Positions 5,431 to 8,341 of a stretch of 8,341 nucleotides of DNA are shown in pieces. Origin of the DNA: Chloroflexota bacterium. GTDB taxonomy: Bacteria > Chloroflexota > Anaerolineae > Anaerolineales > UBA11579. Position 1 is the first letter of the stretch, and every line of letters starts with the position of its first letter. A program made the translations under genes and the position numbers. The notes beneath the pieces were generated by a model that saw only the letters and a list, made by a program, of their open reading frames with translations, was not told the origin of the DNA and ran no database searches. The stretch covers positions 1 to 8,341 of the forward strand of contig QKGK01000569.1 in NCBI GenBank assembly GCA_003250455.1. Reading direction: 5' to 3'.

Positions 5431-7002
5431 GTTTCCGCTTCCATTTTCCGGGAGTATCCAAGTATTGAAATTATCAGATAAGTCACAGCTGCAGGCGTCT
5501 TCCAGTTCGGTTTGGATCGCCTGGGAATTGGCGGTTTTCCAGCGGTAGTCCTGCAGATATTGCCGCAGGGCATCGATGAGTGTTTCCTGCCCGATCTGGG
5601 TAGCCAGATCCCGGTAGAACAAAGGCCCGCGCCCGTACACAATGGCGCTGTACTCTACCCCGTCATAGGAATCCGCGGAGAGCCCGATGGGAATTTCTGC
5701 ATCTTCTACCTGGGTGAGGCGGGATTGCCAATCGTAAACCAGCCCGGCGGCTTTGCTATCCATATGGCGGGTTGAGAAATACCAATAAGTGACATATTGG
5801 GTAATGGATTCATCCACCCAGGGTTGGTTTTGCTGGTCGTTGCCCACCAGGTTGTAGAACCACTGGTGAGCGACCTCGTGGACGATGACCGATTCGAGAA
5901 GGATATCGTTCGGGATGCCATATACTTCGCCGCCTTCTTCATATAGATCCAGGAATATTCCGGTGATCCCGGGGTATTCGATGCCCAGGGCCTGCATTGG
6001 GGAGCTGATGACGTCAAATTCGGTATAGGGATAAGAGCCGAATAAATCGCTGAAAGTTTCCAGGGCCTGGGCTGCATAGGTGAGGGCTTTTTCCTGATTG
6101 GCAGGATGCCCGGTGGTGGCGTAGCTGTTGACCTGGATGCCGTTCATGTCTTTGGAAACCACAGTAAAATCTGTGCTGCCTGCCAGGTAATAGTCCCGCG
6201 CCGGGCCGGCAATAAAGGAAGTTTTTTGTACCTGGTCATCTGCCTGGGTGGCAATCGCCGAACCGCTTGAAGCGATGACAAAATCTGCGGGGGCAACCAC
6301 ATCCACCAGGTAGTAGCTGGCGTCCTGGTAGGTTAGGTCTCCGTTGGTGTAGGGATAGTGTGCATACCAGCCGCTCTGATCGTATGCAGGGATCATGGGG
6401 TAGAAAGTATCCAGCACAAGAATATTGTCAAAATATCCAAACAAACCATAATTGCCCCCCATCGATTCGGGGAGCACCAGGGTGAAATCCATGGAGATGA
6501 TCGTGGTCTCTCCAGGAACAAGGGTGGCGGGGAGCGCAACGCGCAAGGTAGTATTTTCGCTCTCCAAACTGCTGGAGGCGGGCTGATCGTCCACCTGTAA
6601 ATCTTCTATTGTCAGGCTGCCGCCATAATAATTGGGGAACAGCCGGAAAACGACCTCATTCAGGTCGGTATTTTCCTGGTTGGTGTACTGCACGGCTAGT
6701 TTGCCGGTGAGCGCGGCGGTCAGGTCTTTCGGGATATTCAACGATATATGGTAAAGAGATGCGCCTGAGAGAAAATCCTGGGAATCAAAGGTCGCTTGGG
6801 ATAGCAACTGCGTGTAGTCACTAATATTTCCCCAGGGATGAGAGGTGAGGAATCCGTCTGGAAGGGTTGGATGAGAGGTTTCGGTTGGCGTACCTACAGG
6901 AGTTGCGGGATCAACTTCAACAGATTTTTCCACAAGGGGGCTGCAGGCTGCAATCAGGATCAGCAGGATGAAGAGAAAAATGCGAAAATTTTTAACAGGC
7001 AT
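5428..7002 (-). CDS. Lipoprotein M1-family (gluzincin) metallopeptidase
   Basis: A zinc aminopeptidase-like protein, probably lipid-anchored outside the membrane and acting on peptides. From the ATG at 7002 it has 524 residues. The signal MPVKNFRIFLFILLILIAAC ends at lipobox Cys20, followed by a Thr/Pro-rich linker to about 48. A beta-rich N-terminal domain (about 80-280) resembles the M1 bowl domain. GIEYPG (340-345) occupies the place of the family GxMEN motif. HEVAH (375-379) and Glu398 form HExxH-X18-E, the zinc site, with catalytic Glu376. Tyr451 or Tyr456 may be the catalytic tyrosine. The long C-terminal domain of large M1 enzymes is absent. An upstream in-frame TTG (7047) would add 15 residues ahead of the signal; ATG 7002 is preferred because it starts the signal directly and has GGAAA 6 bases upstream. 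Cys494 and Cys496 form a CxC near the end. Confidence 0.92.
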   Translation of the reverse strand: MPVKNFRIFLFILLILIAACSPLVEKSVEVDPATPVGTPTETSHPTLPDGFLTSHPWGNISDYTQLLSQATFDSQDFLSGASLYHISLNIPKDLTAALTGKLAVQYTNQENTDLNEVVFRLFPNYYGGSLTIEDLQVDDQPASSSLESENTTLRVALPATLVPGETTIISMDFTLVLPESMGGNYGLFGYFDNILVLDTFYPMIPAYDQSGWYAHYPYTNGDLTYQDASYYLVDVVAPADFVIASSGSAIATQADDQVQKTSFIAGPARDYYLAGSTDFTVVSKDMNGIQVNSYATTGHPANQEKALTYAAQALETFSDLFGSYPYTEFDVISSPMQALGIEYPGITGIFLDLYEEGGEVYGIPNDILLESVIVHEVAHQWFYNLVGNDQQNQPWVDESITQYVTYWYFSTRHMDSKAAGLVYDWQSRLTQVEDAEIPIGLSADSYDGVEYSAIVYGRGPLFYRDLATQIGQETLIDALRQYLQDYRWKTANSQAIQTELEDACSCDLSDNFNTWILPENGSGN

Positions 7003-7226
7003 GCGGTTTCCAGTGGGTTGGTTTTTGTACGAAATTAATAAAACCAACAGGGGGTATTTTGGTTATATCTATTGTATGCAATTCACCGGTTGGTAGGTTA
7101 AGGCTGGATGAATGCAAGAAGCAGCGATTATACCGGGAAATGAGATGTTTGCAACCCCTGGTTGATTAAAAATCCAATCAAACGAATTACTTGTCCCCTT
7201 TATCACATATAGTAAAATTCAACTCT
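7003..7226. other. Divergent intergenic region between peptidase and carrier genes
   Basis: This 224-base AT-rich gap carries the promoters of both flanking genes. On the minus strand, TACAAT (7076 to 7071) is a possible -10 for the peptidase gene, with a leader of about 60 bases; no good -35 was found. Two inverted repeats lie close together: CAACC (7152-7156) with GGTTG (7160-7164), and TTGATT (7162-7167) with AATCAA (7176-7181). They sit just upstream of the carrier promoter and could be regulator binding sites. No gene or RNA was recognised in it. Confidence 0.5.
7191..7218 (+). promoter_or_regulatory. Promoter of the SLC13 carrier gene, probably leaderless
   Basis: TTGTCC (7191-7196) and TAAAAT (7213-7218) are separated by 16 bases and match the sigma-70 consensus in part (4/6 and 5/6). 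The -10 ends 8 bases before the ATG at 7227, and the sequence between them has no Shine-Dalgarno, so initiation at or within two bases of the ATG is likely. Confidence 0.6.
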
Positions 7227-8341
7227 ATGGAAATCGAAATTTGGATCACACTTGGCATTTTAGCGGCAGCGATCCTGCTGTTTGTTACCGAATGGCTGCG
7301 GGTAGACGTGGTCGCCTTCTGCGTGGTGGTGAGCCTGATCCTGTTCAATGTCCTGACCGTTGACGAGGCGTTGGCAGGCTTTTCCAACCCGGCAGTGCTG
7401 ACAATTGCCGCCCTGTTCATTGTCGGTGGGGCGACCCTTCGCACCGGTCTGGCTGCCAATATTGGGCGGCGAATCCTGCGGGTCGGAGGCACCAGCCCGC
7501 TGCGTCTGACCTTTGTAATGATGTTTGCGGTAGCGCTTATGTCCAGCTTTCTCAGCGATACCGGGACAGTGGCGTTACTGCTCCCCGCGGTGCTGGTTTT
7601 GGCACACGAAGTCAAGCTGCCGCCTTCCAAACTTCTGATCCCGCTTTCCTATGGTGCTTTGTTGGGTGGGGCGATCACCCTGATCGGGACAACTCCCAAC
7701 CTGATCGTGTCCGAGCTGCTAGGAGAGTACGGTTTTGAACCCTTCGGCTTTTTCAGCTTCACCCCGATTGGGCTGCTGCTGTTATTGTTTGGGATCGGTT
7801 TTATGCTGACCATTGGCCGGAGGATGCTCCCGGAGCGGTGGGGGAAGATCGAAGGGCAGCCTGTGGATAATCCCGCTGAACTGATCGATATTTACCGCCT
7901 TCCCGGTGACCTGTTCCATCTGCGGGTGCGGCGCACATCAGGGCTGCGCGGGCTGACGTTGCAGGATTCCGGGTTTCGGGAGGAATATGGGGTCAATGTG
8001 CTGGAGGTGCAGCGCAGGTTGGAACCTCGCCCGGTTCAGACCCTGGGGACAATGATCGGATCGCAGGATCCCCCGTCCATCGAAAGGGAAACGCTGCTCC
8101 CGCTGCCAGACCTGCTGTTGGAATTGGATGATATCCTTATCGTTCAGGGGGAGATCGCTAGGGTGACGAAGGCTTCTTCCCGCTGGCGGCTTGGGGCGCG
8201 ACCCGTCAATACTGAGGAAGATAACCATTTGATCACCAAGGAGGTGGGCATCGCCGAGGTGCTGCTGCCTCCCCGCTCCAATCTTGTTGGGAAGAATATC
8301 ATCGAGCTGCGCTTCGGGACGCTGCACCATTTGAATGTGCT
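7227..8341 (+). CDS. SLC13-type (DASS/TrkA-C) anion carrier, 3' end beyond window
   Basis: The first 371 residues of a membrane carrier of the SLC13/divalent anion:Na+ symporter type with cytoplasmic RCK_C (TrkA-C) domains. The ATG at 7227 begins directly with a hydrophobic helix (about 6-21). Further hydrophobic segments lie near 28-45, 55-70, 94-125, 136-153 and 181-197. The first conserved motif is SSFLSDTGTVALLLP (106-120), where family members usually have SNT; here Asn is Asp (SDT, 110-112). GTTPNLIVS (154-162) matches the region following it. From about 216 to 285 is one RCK_C-like domain, and a second starts about 335 (VGIAEVLLPPRSNLVGK). The second half of the membrane domain, expected after the RCK_C pair, lies outside. 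Members carry sulfate, dicarboxylates or other anions; the substrate here cannot be told. It is divergent from the peptidase gene. Confidence 0.88.
   Translation, partial: MEIEIWITLGILAAAILLFVTEWLRVDVVAFCVVVSLILFNVLTVDEALAGFSNPAVLTIAALFIVGGATLRTGLAANIGRRILRVGGTSPLRLTFVMMFAVALMSSFLSDTGTVALLLPAVLVLAHEVKLPPSKLLIPLSYGALLGGAITLIGTTPNLIVSELLGEYGFEPFGFFSFTPIGLLLLLFGIGFMLTIGRRMLPERWGKIEGQPVDNPAELIDIYRLPGDLFHLRVRRTSGLRGLTLQDSGFREEYGVNVLEVQRRLEPRPVQTLGTMIGSQDPPSIERETLLPLPDLLLELDDILIVQGEIARVTKASSRWRLGARPVNTEEDNHLITKEVGIAEVLLPPRSNLVGKNIIELRFGTLHHLNV

Noticed and set aside
7003..7047. TTG at 7047 as the start of the M1 peptidase
   Set aside because: It would add 15 residues before a complete lipoprotein signal; the ATG at 7002 has GGAAA upstream and begins the signal directly.
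7045..7060. CCCCCTGTT shared between the upstream regions of the kinase (994-1002) and the peptidase (minus strand)
   Set aside because: The match is nine bases plus a loose T-rich tail with different spacing, which is weak enough to be chance.
7187..8330. Two minus-strand open frames (7187-7630 and 7938-8330) opposite the carrier
   Set aside because: Both lie opposite a continuous plus-strand frame with recognisable SLC13 and RCK_C motifs, and their translations are low-complexity Ser/Thr/Arg or Pro/Gln-rich.

Overview
The window looks like bacterial chromosome of moderate GC content with AT-rich gaps, carrying six gene products and the start of a seventh. Three things suggest a member of the Chloroflexota (Anaerolineae-like): two lipoproteins whose mature N-termini are Thr/Pro-rich, a membrane-anchored GAF/HisKA_3 histidine kinase, and an SLC13 carrier with RCK_C domains. 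Taxonomy is an inference from gene style; no rRNA or other marker is present. There are no tRNAs, CRISPR arrays, insertion sequences or phage genes.

Layout: a YihY/BrkB-type membrane protein (minus, 14-1018) is divergent from a sensor histidine kinase (plus, 1021-2760), and their outermost start codons are only 2 bases apart. A small polytopic membrane protein of unknown function (2747-3172) overlaps the kinase end by 14 bases, so the two probably form an operon. No response regulator is present. An alpha/beta hydrolase (3244-4011) has its own promoter, a strong ribosome binding site and a clear intrinsic terminator (4033-4056). A lipoprotein alkaline phosphatase (4124-5416) runs convergently with a lipoprotein M1-type metallopeptidase (minus, 5428-7002). 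Their stop codons both lie in one small perfect inverted repeat. An SLC13-type carrier (7227 to the window edge) is divergent from the peptidase.

Working together: the phosphatase and peptidase both look like surface-anchored hydrolases that would release phosphate and peptides from extracellular organic matter. The adjacent carrier could import anions, but its substrate is unknown. The kinase and the unknown membrane protein are probably a sensing pair; their signal cannot be read from the sequence.

The most interesting signals are regulatory. Several genes have a -10-like hexamer only 6-8 bases before the ATG and no Shine-Dalgarno sequence, which suggests leaderless mRNAs. A 15-base promoter element is shared (14/15) between the kinase and phosphatase genes. 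There is also a near-perfect 23-base palindrome inside the unknown gene, a GC-rich hairpin at the linker/catalytic boundary of the phosphatase gene, and the stop-codon hairpin. I see no convincing new defence or mobile system here.
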